A stretch of 64,000 nt of DNA, taken from positions 1 to 64,000 of the forward strand of contig NZ_CAIPNF010000267.1 in assembly GCF_903866365.1 (NCBI RefSeq), given 5' to 3'. Below the pieces are notes generated by a model. The model did not search any database. It was given only the letters and a program-made list of their open reading frames with translations, and was not told the origin of the DNA. Origin of the DNA: an uncultured Thiocystis sp. (GTDB lineage: Bacteria; Pseudomonadota; Gammaproteobacteria; Chromatiales; Chromatiaceae). This document shows, piece after piece, positions 8,689 to 17,136 of this stretch. Every line of letters starts with the position of its first letter. Position 1 is the stretch's first letter. Both the position numbers and the translations under genes were made by a program.

Positions 8689-8836
8689 TGGAGGTCAATC
8701 TCTTCTGTTGATGGATCGGTTGAAAGGTTGAGTGGGATGCCCGGACAGTGTGACGGGTTCGGGCCCCGTTGCCTTTGATGGATCGCATCCCGAGAGTTCC
8801 CCGGCCCCGCCGATCAGACGTTTGAGACGTGGGCTT

Positions 8837-8983
8837 AGGTGATTTCCTGAAAACAATCTACCCATGGAGAGGCTGTTAATGGACAGGATTCACAGGATTT
8901 CGCAGGATGAACAGGATAGAAGCCATTGTTTTTAATCCTGTCAATCTTGCGAAATCCTGTGAATCCTGTCCGTTTACAAGTTA
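8837..8983. repeat. Palindromic intergenic repeat, copy 2
   Basis: The left arm (8837-8910) has the same order of motifs as copy 1 near 3.8 kb: AGGTGATTT, ATCTACCCA, TTAATGGACAGGATT, then CAGGAT units. The right arm (about 8936-8971) is the inverted complement of the ACAGGAT part but lacks the outer AGGTGATTT section, so this copy is truncated on its right. It fills most of the gap between the DUF3365 gene and the large c-di-GMP gene. The rest of 8689-9035 shows nothing recognisable. Confidence 0.78.
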
Positions 8984-9035
8984 GACGCGATGTCGCTCGG
9001 GACACGTTCATGGGATGTTGTTTTCGGAACTCGCC

Positions 9036-12000
9036 TCAGCCAATGGCCGCCGCGGTCGGCGCCGGTCGCAGCCAGTGTCGTTCGATTTCGCTGGCCGGAA
9101 TCGGGCGGGCATAGAGATAACCCTGCGCCTGCCGACAGCCATGGCGTCGGAGAAACGCTGCCTGCTCCTCGGTTTCCACCCCCTCGGCGATGGTAATCAG
9201 GCCCAGCGCGGCGCCCAGCGCGATGGTGGCCTTGACGATCTCGGCGTCGCCCGCGTCCAGGATGACATCCTGGACGAATTCGCGGTCGATCTTGATCTTG
9301 TCGGTGCGGAATTTGCGCAGGTACTGGAGCGAGGAAAAACCGGTGCCGAAGTCGTCGATGGCGAAATGAACCCCCAGTTCGGACAGACGCACGATGTCCG
9401 CCTGGGTCTGCGCGGTGGCCTCGATCAGCACGGTCTCGGTGAATTCGAGTTCCAGGTGCCGGGGGAGCGCGCCGGTGTCGTGCAGGATCTCCAGAATACG
9501 GTCGCCGAAGGCGAGATCGCCGACCTGCTGGGCGCACAGATTGACCGCGATCCGTCCGAAGTCGAGACCCTGTTCGGCCCACGCGCGGCTTTGCCGGCAG
9601 GCCTCGGTCAGCACCCAGTCCGACAGACCCCGGATCAGTCCGCGCTTCTCCGCCACCGCGATGAAGTCGCCTGGATGGAGCAGGCCGCGGCTGGGGTGAT
9701 GCCAGCGCACCAGCGCCTCCATGCCCACCAGACCGCCCTCGTTGAGGTCGAACTGCGGCTGATAGTGGATCAGCAACTCGTCGTGCTTGATGGCCTGGGA
9801 GAGTTCGCGGGCGATCTCCATGTCCTGCTTCAGTTGCAGGGTCATGGCGTCCTCGAAAAAGGCATGGGTGCCGCGTCCGGCCTCCTTGGCCTTGTAGAGC
9901 GCCACGTCCGCCTGGGCGATCAGCTCGTCCACGTCGCGGCTCTGTTGATTGGCGATGACGATCCCGATGCTGGTATTGATGTTGAGTCGGACGCCGTTCA
10001 GGTCGAAGTCCTGACCGAGCTGCTCGACGATCTCCCCGGCCAGCATGGCGGCGTCGGCAATCTCCTGGATGTCGCCCTGCAGCAGGGCGAACTCGTCGCC
10101 GCCGAGACGTGCCAGCAGGTCGGTGCCGCGGGTGATCGCGGTGAGCCGATCGGCCACGGCGCGCAGCAGCTCGTCGCCGACTGGATGACCGAGACTGTCG
10201 TTGACATCCTTGAAGTGGTCCAGATCCAGCAGGTGCAGAGCGAAGCGCTTGCGCTCACGCCGCAGCGCGGTGAGCGCCTGTTGCAGCTCTTCCTTGAACA
10301 GCAGCCGGTTGGGCAGGCCGGTCAGGGCGTCGTGGAAGGCGAGATGCTGGATCTCCGCCTCGGCGCGCCGCCGGGCGCTGATGTCGTGGAAGGTCACCAC
10401 CGCCCCTTCGATCCGCTGGTCGCGTCGCAGCGGGGTCGCCCAGTATTCGGCCGGAAAACAACTGCCGTCCTTGCGCCACAGGACTTCATGGGCGACATGG
10501 TGATTGCCGCCTTCGCGCGCAGCGGCCAGCATGGCGCAGTCGTTGTTAAGCAGCGGCGTACCATCGGCGCGGGAGTGATGAATCCGTTCGTGAACGACGC
10601 CGCCGATCAACTCGTCGGGGTCGAAACCGACCAGACTGGCGGCGGCCGGATTGATGAAGGTGATCCGGCCCGCGAGATCCAGACCGAAAATCCCCTCGGT
10701 GCTGGATTCCAGCAGCAGCCGCGACTGCTCCTCCGCCTTGCGGATCGCGGCCTCGGCCTGCTCGTGTTCAATGACGATCGCCGCCAGTTCGGCCGCCGAT
10801 TCGATCAGTTCCAGATCCGCCACCGTCGGCTCCATCGTCTGGGTGGCATACACGGCGAAGGTGCCGAGTACCTGTCCGGCGTGGTCCAGGATGGGTTGCG
10901 ACCAGCAGGCGCGCAGCGGTGTCTGGAGCATCAGCTCCCGATAGTCGGCCCAGTCGGGATGCGCCAGGATGTCCGCGACGATCACGCGCTGGCCGGTGAC
11001 GGCCGCGGTCCCGCAGGAACCCACGCCGAGCCCGACCCGCACGCCCTCGACGGCGCGGGTATAGGACTCGGGCAAGCGCAGGCTTGCGAGCGTGTGCAGG
11101 GTCTGGGACTCGGGGTCAAGTCGATGGATCGAGCAGATGGCGTGCGGGGCGATCTGTTCGAGATAGGCGACGATAGCCTCCAGCATGTCGGTCATGGGCC
11201 GACCGCGCGCCAGCATCTCCAGCACCCGGTTGCGGCCGTCGAGCAGCCGACGGGCGCGGCGGTAGTCGGTGATGTCCTTGGCGACGCTGACGAAACCGAC
11301 GACCCGCCCGCGCTCGTCGCGCTTGTAGTTCCAGTCCACCTGTACGTCGATCAGGCGACCGTCGCGAGTCAGATTGCGGTTGTAGTAGGTCTCGGGCGGC
11401 GGCTGGCGGAGCGCGAACGACTGGAGATCGCGCAGCAGGGCCGTGCGTTCGTCCTCAGGCACCAGATCGGCGACGCTGCGCCCGATCAGTTCCTCGGAGC
11501 GATAACCTAGCAGCCCGTGACAGGCGGGATTGGCGTACTGAATGACGCCGACGGTATCGATTTCCTGAATGGCATACTGGCTGACCTCGATCAGGGTGCG
11601 AAACCGTCGTTCGCTCGATCGCAGTGCGCGTTCGGCCCGCCGGTGCTTCGCGATCATGGTCGTCGCGGAGCGGGCGATCGTCTGGAACTCGCTGAAAGCC
11701 ATCGACGGCGGCGCAATCTCCAGTTGCGAATTGGCCGACTGCTCGAAGTATTCCAGGAAGGATTCGATATTGGCGCGCGCCCGGCGTGTCAGCCTGCGGA
11801 TCAGGAGGTAGAAGTAGGCGACGATGAGCGCGAACAGCCCGCCGATGGAAAGGATCTCCATTTGAAAGCGCTGGCGGACGGACTGACGCATGGCGCTGAC
11901 GCCTTGTTCGATCTCGTCGAGATAGGCGCCGGCTCCGACATACCAGCCCCACTCGTCGAGCGCCTCGACATAACTGAGTTTGGGCGCCGAGCGTTGGCCT

Positions 12001-12491
12001 GGGAACAGTGGCAGGACATACTCGACGAAGCCGCCGCCGGCGCGCGCCTGCTCGATCAGCGCGCGCACGATCGGCTTGCCGTTCTCGTCGATCGTCTCCA
12101 GCATGTTTTCTCCCTTGGCCGGTCCCGCTAGCGACAGACCGTCCCATTGTCCAGCGAAGACATAGGTGCCGTCCTCGAAGGACAGCCGTTCGAGCCAGTC
12201 CAGGGTCGCGCGCTGCGACTCGGCGCGCCGATCGGCCGAGGCGTTCTCCTCACCCTGGCCCGAAGCGACGAGGGCTTGCTGGTGGCGCGCGAAGGCCATC
12301 GCCTGGCGCACCGTCTGGCGCAGACGGTCCTGCTCTTGCGCCAGGGACTCCGCCCGCAGACTGGCCGTCTCCTGCCGCATTTCCAGATGCTCGAACAGGG
12401 CAACCACCATCAGGCTCATGCAGATGGCGGCGAGCGCCACGGCCAAAGTCTTGTGAGACAGGGTGGTGACGAGCGAGGGAACGGTTGGCAT
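9036..12491 (-). CDS. Membrane sCache-PAS-GAF-PAS-GGDEF-EAL cyclic-di-GMP signalling protein
   Basis: 1151-aa inner-membrane sensor for c-di-GMP turnover. Order: TM helix (about 14-34), periplasmic single Cache domain (about 90-200, with DGTYVFAGQWDG and DEWGWYVGAGAYLDEI), TM helix (215-235), PAS (295-410), GAF (430-575), PAS (590-705), GGDEF (715-880; intact GGDEF at 797-801 and an RGTD inhibitory site before it) and EAL (890-1140; EAL at 925-927, DDFGTGFSSLQYL present). Both catalytic domains look intact, though in such fusions one often dominates. The start at 12491 is the Met just before the first TM helix; 36 further in-frame residues upstream are low-complexity and overlap the divergent promoter region. 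Confidence 0.93.
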   Translation of the reverse strand: MPTVPSLVTTLSHKTLAVALAAICMSLMVVALFEHLEMRQETASLRAESLAQEQDRLRQTVRQAMAFARHQQALVASGQGEENASADRRAESQRATLDWLERLSFEDGTYVFAGQWDGLSLAGPAKGENMLETIDENGKPIVRALIEQARAGGGFVEYVLPLFPGQRSAPKLSYVEALDEWGWYVGAGAYLDEIEQGVSAMRQSVRQRFQMEILSIGGLFALIVAYFYLLIRRLTRRARANIESFLEYFEQSANSQLEIAPPSMAFSEFQTIARSATTMIAKHRRAERALRSSERRFRTLIEVSQYAIQEIDTVGVIQYANPACHGLLGYRSEELIGRSVADLVPEDERTALLRDLQSFALRQPPPETYYNRNLTRDGRLIDVQVDWNYKRDERGRVVGFVSVAKDITDYRRARRLLDGRNRVLEMLARGRPMTDMLEAIVAYLEQIAPHAICSIHRLDPESQTLHTLASLRLPESYTRAVEGVRVGLGVGSCGTAAVTGQRVIVADILAHPDWADYRELMLQTPLRACWSQPILDHAGQVLGTFAVYATQTMEPTVADLELIESAAELAAIVIEHEQAEAAIRKAEEQSRLLLESSTEGIFGLDLAGRITFINPAAASLVGFDPDELIGGVVHERIHHSRADGTPLLNNDCAMLAAAREGGNHHVAHEVLWRKDGSCFPAEYWATPLRRDQRIEGAVVTFHDISARRRAEAEIQHLAFHDALTGLPNRLLFKEELQQALTALRRERKRFALHLLDLDHFKDVNDSLGHPVGDELLRAVADRLTAITRGTDLLARLGGDEFALLQGDIQEIADAAMLAGEIVEQLGQDFDLNGVRLNINTSIGIVIANQQSRDVDELIAQADVALYKAKEAGRGTHAFFEDAMTLQLKQDMEIARELSQAIKHDELLIHYQPQFDLNEGGLVGMEALVRWHHPSRGLLHPGDFIAVAEKRGLIRGLSDWVLTEACRQSRAWAEQGLDFGRIAVNLCAQQVGDLAFGDRILEILHDTGALPRHLELEFTETVLIEATAQTQADIVRLSELGVHFAIDDFGTGFSSLQYLRKFRTDKIKIDREFVQDVILDAGDAEIVKATIALGAALGLITIAEGVETEEQAAFLRRHGCRQAQGYLYARPIPASEIERHWLRPAPTAAAIG

Positions 12492-12585
12492 GTGGATGGC
12501 TGGAGACTGCCGAAGTGGTCTGTACTGGCGTGCACTGAATCGGGGTATTCTAGTCGCTGGGCAGATTCGATGCGAAGGCGACCTC
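12492..12585. promoter_or_regulatory. Divergent promoter region between two c-di-GMP genes
   Basis: These 94 bases separate the start codons of two divergently transcribed GGDEF genes and must hold both upstream regions. A GAAGG ribosome-binding site for the plus-strand gene lies at about 12574-12578. No confident -35/-10 pair was recognised. Confidence 0.4.
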
Positions 12586-14193
12586 ATGCTGAAGACCACC
12601 TGGAAACCCTTCTGGACGTTTTTTCCTTGGCTCGCCGCAGTTCCGGTCGTGATTCTCGTGCTGATCTATCGCTGGGAAATGGCCGCTTTTTATCAGAACC
12701 TGGGCCGGGACGAGGCGCTGGCCGTCGACGCCCAAACCGAGGTCGTGACTCAGTGGCTGCACGAGGCGGTCGCCGATGTCCTCATTCTGACCGCGCAGAA
12801 CGAGCTGAGCGATTTTCTGGACACCGGCGACCGGAGCCTGTTGCCTCGGATCGCCCGCGAATATCTGGCGGTGTGCCGCAACCGGGAGGTCTACGACCAG
12901 TTGCGCTATCTGGACGAGCGGGGAAGGGAAGTGGTGCGCGTGAACTTCAACGCCGGACAACCCGCCGTCGTGCCCGACACGGCGCTCCAGGATAAACGCG
13001 GGCGTTACTATTTTACCGACGCCATGGCCCTGGACGCAGGCGGCGTCTATGTCTCGCCCCTGGATCTCAACATCGAGAACGGGGCCATCGAAATTCCCTA
13101 CAAATCCATGATCCGCATCGGCGCCCCCGTCTTCGATGCGCGCGGACGCAAGCGCGGCGTCGTTCTGGTCAATTTTCTGGCCCAGACGATGCTGGACGCC
13201 GTGGCGAAGGCCGGACTCGCCTCGCCGGGCGACCCCATGCTCCTGAATGGCGAGGGCTACTGGCTCCTCTCGCCCAATCCACCCCCGAGTTGGGGCTTCA
13301 TGTTCCCTGGGCAGGAGGAGATCCGCATGCAGAGCTTCTCGCCGCCGGCCTGGGCCGCCATGAACCAGGCGCCGTCCGGACAGGTCAACACGGAGGCAGG
13401 TCTGTTCACCTTTCGCGTCGTCCATCCCCTGGCGGAACTGGAGCGGTCGGTTGGCGAGGCGGTCGCTGGGGGCGATGCCGCCGCTGCCTATCGCTGGTTT
13501 GTGATCTCCCATGTGGCCCGGGCGCGCATCGACCGGAGCCGAACGGAGATTCTGGCCCGATTGAGTCTCGTGGGCGCGATCTTGCTGATCCTGATCGCCG
13601 TGGGCGTCCGGGCGGTGAGCGTCGTCCGGCTGGAACGCCAGCGGCACCATGACCGACTGGAACGCATGGCCCGCGTGGATGCGCTGACCGGGATCGCCAA
13701 CCGCGCCGCCTTCGAGGATCGGCTGGACGAGGAGTTCGAGCGGTCGCGGCGTCATGATCGGCGCTTCGCCCTGCTCTATCTCGATCTGGACGGATTCAAG
13801 GCAATCAACGACACCCAGGGGCACCAGGCTGGCGACCGGGTGCTCCGCGACGTGGCGGACACCCTCACGAGCAACTGCCGGAGCGTCGACCTGGCAGCTC
13901 GCTTCGGCGGCGACGAGTTCGTCCTCCTGCTCTCCGAACTGCCGGAGATCGCTCAGGCGAAGGCGATTGCCGAGAAGGTTCGGGAGCGCATCGTAGCGCT
14001 GCGCTGGAACGGCCGAGCAGTCAGCGCCAGCATCGGCATTGCTGGCTTCCCCGATCACGCCGATAGCCTGCCGGAGCTGATCCGCCTGGCCGATGCCGCC
14101 ATGTATAGCTCGAAAAAAGCCGGCAAGAATCGCGTGACCCTGGCGGCGAAGCCGCTGGGGCAGGTCTTGCAATCCAGCATCGAGGTCTCGTGA
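12586..14193 (+). CDS. Membrane Cache-domain diguanylate cyclase
   Basis: 535-aa protein with a TM helix (about 12-29), a periplasmic dCache-like sensor (40-310; RYYFTDAM, YVSPLDLNIENGAIEIPYKSMIRIGAPVFD), a second TM helix (325-343) and a C-terminal GGDEF domain. The active site is intact (RFGGDEF, GGDEF at 441-445) with an RSVD inhibitory site five residues before it, so it should make c-di-GMP with product inhibition. There is no EAL domain. The start at 12586 has GAAGG upstream and opens just before the first TM. Its last 139 bases are overlapped on the other strand by the abnormal tail of lnt. Confidence 0.93.
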   Translation: MLKTTWKPFWTFFPWLAAVPVVILVLIYRWEMAAFYQNLGRDEALAVDAQTEVVTQWLHEAVADVLILTAQNELSDFLDTGDRSLLPRIAREYLAVCRNREVYDQLRYLDERGREVVRVNFNAGQPAVVPDTALQDKRGRYYFTDAMALDAGGVYVSPLDLNIENGAIEIPYKSMIRIGAPVFDARGRKRGVVLVNFLAQTMLDAVAKAGLASPGDPMLLNGEGYWLLSPNPPPSWGFMFPGQEEIRMQSFSPPAWAAMNQAPSGQVNTEAGLFTFRVVHPLAELERSVGEAVAGGDAAAAYRWFVISHVARARIDRSRTEILARLSLVGAILLILIAVGVRAVSVVRLERQRHHDRLERMARVDALTGIANRAAFEDRLDEEFERSRRHDRRFALLYLDLDGFKAINDTQGHQAGDRVLRDVADTLTSNCRSVDLAARFGGDEFVLLLSELPEIAQAKAIAEKVRERIVALRWNGRAVSASIGIAGFPDHADSLPELIRLADAAMYSSKKAGKNRVTLAAKPLGQVLQSSIEVS

Positions 14194-15860
14194 CACGGCT
14201 CCGCGGTGTCACTCCGGTACATCATGCGGTGGAGAACGGCGGCCACAGACCATGGCAATGCACGCACCGAGAAGATGGCCGACAACCTGTACGCTGCGGC
14301 GTCTAGGATCCAGCACCTTGAAAACGACGCGTGCATGCGTTCGCCGTCCCTGAAGGCCGGGCGGAGCATTCCAGCGAACAACCCGGCCACGACTATCGCT
14401 AGGGCCAACCCGATCGCCAGCCAGTGACGAACGATGGCGTAGGGCGTCAAGCCCTGGAGTGGCCGCACCTCCGCGGCAACCCCTCCGCGCACGAATGAGG
14501 GCACCGCGGCAATAACCCGACCGCGGTCGTCGATGATGGCCGAGATTCCCGTATTGGTGGCGCGCACCATGAAGCGTCCATTTTCCAGTGCCCGCATGCG
14601 GGCAATCTCCAGATGTTGATGCGGCGCGAGCGAGTCGCCAAACCAAGCGTCATTGCTGACATTGATCAGAAATTGCGCCTCCGGAAGCGCCTGCGCCACT
14701 TCGTTCGGAAAGGCGTCCTCGTAGCAGATGGAGACGCCGGCCAGACGCGGACCAACCTCAAGCAGCGGACGCTGGTTCGTGCCGTGACTGAAATCGGACA
14801 TGGGAACCTCGAACATCTCGACGAGCGGTCCCAACCATTGCTTGAATGGCATGAATTCGCCGAAGGGCACGAGATGACGCTTCGCGTAAAGATCCTCGCG
14901 GCCGCCGATGCTCAACAGGCCGTTGTAGTAGCGTCCCGTCGCCCTGTCCATCACCGGAATGCCGAGCACGATCTCGATGCCTTCCGCCTGCGCCCGCTCC
15001 GCGAGAGGCGTTATCAGCGGATCTCGAACCTGGTCCAGAAAATCGGGCAGAGCCGTCTCCGGCCAGACGATCAGATCGGATTCAAGATGATCCTTGGTCA
15101 GTTCCAGATAGGCCTGCGCGATCGTCACACCGGCATCCGGCACCCACTTGGCGGACTGAGGAATATTCGCCTGCAGCACGCTCGCCCGAAAGGAAGCTCC
15201 CGCGGGATGGGTCCAGTCAATCTGTTGCAGGCCGACTCCCGCCAGCCAGATCGCGCCCAGCCCGAGCCCGGCGGCCATCCGGGGGCGGACCGGCCATTGG
15301 AACAGCCCCCAAAGAAGCCCGCCGGACAACGCGACCAGCAGGCTGACACCATAGACCCCAGCGATCGGCGCATAGCCAGCCAGTGGTCCGTCAATTTGGG
15401 TGTAACCGAGATTCAGCCAGGGAAAGCCGGTGAACAGCCAGCCACGCAGCCATTCGAAAAAGACATAGATGCCGGGAAACAACAGGAGCGGTCCAGCCCA
15501 GTAAGGCCCTTTGTCGAGTTTGCAGAACAGCCAGCCCGCGAGACCGTAATACAGTGCCATGGCGGCAATGAAGAGCGCCATCAGAAGGTTAGCCGCCCAG
15601 GCGCCCATGTTTCCGAACTCGTTCAGGCTGATCCGAATCCAGAAGACTCCGAAGCCCAACAAACCCACGCCGAACCACCAGCCTCGCCAGAAGCCGGCGC
15701 GTGGCGAGATGTTCGTCAAGCTCTGATGGAAAACCGCAAGCGTAATCGCGGCGAGGGGAAACCAGGAGAACGGCGCAAAACCCAATACGGTCAATGACCC
15801 GCTCGCCAGGGCGAGCAGCGTCGGCAGTATTGGAGCGCCGCGCGAGGAGAGTAAGGACAT
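14055..15860 (-). CDS. lnt: Apolipoprotein N-acyltransferase (Lnt) with atypical C-terminal tail
   Basis: Inner-membrane enzyme that N-acylates lipoproteins. Six to eight hydrophobic segments surround a nitrilase domain with the catalytic triad E268 (WPETALP), K327 (YAKRHLVPFGEFMP) and C379 (SICYEDAFP). Normal Lnt ends after the last TM helix, here near residue 503 (about nt 14350), but the frame runs another 98 residues with no Lnt-like character and crosses the 3' end of the convergent diguanylate cyclase gene. This suggests a lost stop or a small frameshift. Possible starts are 15860 (used), 15899 and 15926; none has a strong ribosome-binding site. It is not beside corC/ybeX, its frequent neighbour. 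Confidence 0.9.
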   Translation of the reverse strand: MSLLSSRGAPILPTLLALASGSLTVLGFAPFSWFPLAAITLAVFHQSLTNISPRAGFWRGWWFGVGLLGFGVFWIRISLNEFGNMGAWAANLLMALFIAAMALYYGLAGWLFCKLDKGPYWAGPLLLFPGIYVFFEWLRGWLFTGFPWLNLGYTQIDGPLAGYAPIAGVYGVSLLVALSGGLLWGLFQWPVRPRMAAGLGLGAIWLAGVGLQQIDWTHPAGASFRASVLQANIPQSAKWVPDAGVTIAQAYLELTKDHLESDLIVWPETALPDFLDQVRDPLITPLAERAQAEGIEIVLGIPVMDRATGRYYNGLLSIGGREDLYAKRHLVPFGEFMPFKQWLGPLVEMFEVPMSDFSHGTNQRPLLEVGPRLAGVSICYEDAFPNEVAQALPEAQFLINVSNDAWFGDSLAPHQHLEIARMRALENGRFMVRATNTGISAIIDDRGRVIAAVPSFVRGGVAAEVRPLQGLTPYAIVRHWLAIGLALAIVVAGLFAGMLRPAFRDGERMHASFSRCWILDAAAYRLSAIFSVRALPWSVAAVLHRMMYRSDTAEPCHETSMLDCKTCPSGFAARVTRFLPAFFELYMAASARRISSGRLSA

Positions 15861-15926
15861 CGGGGACACCGCTTGGAAGCTAAAAGAAACCGGCGTCATG
15901 CAGGCCGTGGATATCGCGACCAGCAT

Positions 15927-15968
15927 TTCGGTGGGGTTGACAAATCGTTCGGTTGGGTTGACAAATCG
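15927..15968. repeat. Tandem 21-bp repeat containing TTGACA
   Basis: Two adjacent 21-base units (15927-15947 and 15948-15968) differ at one position. Each contains GGTTGACAAATCG, so TTGACA occurs at 15937-15942 and 15958-15963. A period of two helical turns suits a doubled protein-binding site, and TTGACA resembles a -35 box for plus-strand transcription towards the hairpins downstream. A good -10 at 17-base spacing is not visible. Confidence 0.65.
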
Positions 15969-15980
15969 GCCGGCAAATAA

Positions 15981-16074
15981 GAAACTGATGATGTACTGAA
16001 ACTTCGCGTTTCAGTGCATTCCTCCATCCTCCTTTGGTGGTATTTTTAAGCGCGACACCTGTCGCGCTTTTTTT
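15981..16074 (+). ncRNA. Candidate small RNA with CCUCC motifs and intrinsic terminator
   Basis: Between divergent lnt and the DUF2934 gene lies a compact unit: an 8-bp perfect hairpin (15995-16015, loop TTCGC), a pyrimidine-rich stretch with two CCTCC motifs (16021-16034), then a strong GC stem with a 7-T tract (16049-16074). It has no open reading frame of note. CCUCC motifs are complementary to Shine-Dalgarno sequences and occur in some trans-acting sRNAs. The 5' end is a guess. It could instead be a leaderless terminator region. Confidence 0.45.
16049..16074 (+). terminator. Rho-independent terminator
   Basis: An 8-9 bp stem (AGCGCGAC pairing with GTCGCGCT) with a short loop is followed by seven T residues on the plus strand. 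No plus-strand protein gene ends just upstream (the nearest ends at 14193), which is why a short transcript starting near 15.97 kb is proposed. Confidence 0.85.
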
Positions 16075-16112
16075 ATGGGGCTTCGCGCCACCCGTGCCGC
16101 CACGGCAAGCGT

Positions 16113-16343
16113 TCAGGTCAATTGAAGCGCGTTGCGAATGCTGGCGCGTCTGGCATCCGCTTCGGTCGTGCGGCTGATTCGTCGATCGGCGATCATGGCG
16201 TCGATCAGCTGCTCGGCGCGGAACCAGTCCGCATCCGCTCCGCCGGGCGCGAAATCCCGCTGCTCCGCCAGATAATAGGCGGCGATCGCAATCATCTCCT
16301 GACGTTGTTGGGCGGTCGGTATCCTGTCGGTCTCGGTCTTCAT
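16113..16343 (-). CDS. DUF2934 domain protein
   Basis: 76-aa protein. The core (QQRQEMIAIAAYYLAEQRDF then ADWFRAEQLIDAMI) is the DUF2934 motif, a short helical segment of unknown function common in proteobacteria. No signal peptide. The ATG at 16343 opens directly before the domain; the longer in-frame extension upstream is not like other members. It stands alone, divergent from the DUF2760-Hsp70 operon, with 241 bases between. Confidence 0.82.
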   Translation of the reverse strand: MKTETDRIPTAQQRQEMIAIAAYYLAEQRDFAPGGADADWFRAEQLIDAMIADRRISRTTEADARRASIRNALQLT

Positions 16344-16584
16344 GGCGAGGAGCGTCTCTGTCGGTCTGAACGTCGTCTGGCCGCGCGGCAGGGCCGACAC
16401 GGAATAGCAGTGAAGCGCAGGCGAATTATGCCACGATCCCGCCCACCCCCCTTGGTTCCCGAAAGAGCCGTATAATCGCGACTTCAGCGCGGGCGCGTGA
16501 CTTGACGCATCTCGATACGCTCTTGATCGGCGTCTCGGCGCCTCCACCAACTTTAGCGACCTTCACAGCGAAGAGGAATCCTTC

Positions 16585-17136
16585 ATGGCATCATCGGCGC
16601 CGTCCTTTTTCCGGAGGGCATTCATTGCGTTCGGCAGTTTCCGACGCATCCTGAAAGACCCTGATTTTGCGCACGCCGTCGCGACCCTGCCGGCCGGCGA
16701 ATCCGCACATCCGGCGGCGCGGCAGGCGCGTCCCGCCGCGGCGCCGCCGGCAACGGCCGCACCGGATTCCGCGCTGCTGCTGCTCGGACTGTTGCAGAAA
16801 GAGGGGCGTCTGGTGGATTTTCTCCACGAGGACATCCAGAGTTACTCCGATCAGGAGGTCGGTTCCGCCGCGCGGATCGTCCATCAGGGCTGTCAGCGGG
16901 TGCTGCAACAGCATCTGACGATCATCCCGGTGCGCGACGAGCCGGAAGGTAGCCGGATCACCCTGGAGCGGGGTTTCGACGCCTCAGCCCTGCGGCCCAC
17001 GGGTCAGGTGGTCGGCGATCCTCCCTTTACGGGTTCGCTGGCGCATCGCGGCTGGCGCGTGGTGGAGACCCGTCTTCCGGCGGTCACGAGCGGGCATAAC
17101 CTGAAGATCCTCGCGGCGGCGGAGGTAGAGCTGTGA
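16585..17136 (+). CDS. DUF2760 domain protein (Hsp70 partner)
   Basis: 183-aa protein of the DUF2760 family. After an Ala/Pro-rich linker (about residues 35-62), the conserved part reads ALLLLGLLQKEGRLVDFLHEDI, SDQEVGSAARIVHQGC and a C-terminal HRGWRVVETRLPAV. DUF2760 proteins are typically encoded directly before an atypical Hsp70, as here, where the stop overlaps the chaperone start (GTGA). A co-chaperone or assembly role is inferred from this linkage only. No signal peptide or TM segment. Confidence 0.88.
   Translation: MASSAPSFFRRAFIAFGSFRRILKDPDFAHAVATLPAGESAHPAARQARPAAAPPATAAPDSALLLLGLLQKEGRLVDFLHEDIQSYSDQEVGSAARIVHQGCQRVLQQHLTIIPVRDEPEGSRITLERGFDASALRPTGQVVGDPPFTGSLAHRGWRVVETRLPAVTSGHNLKILAAAEVEL

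Noticed and set aside
9015-11510. 831-codon plus-strand open frame opposite the GGDEF-EAL gene
   Set aside because: It is fully antisense to well-conserved PAS/GAF/GGDEF/EAL domains and has no recognisable motif; long shadow frames are expected in GC-rich DNA.
12550-14196. 548-codon minus-strand open frame opposite the diguanylate cyclase
   Set aside because: Antisense shadow of a gene with clear Cache and GGDEF motifs; composition is His/Gln/Asp-rich without any family likeness.
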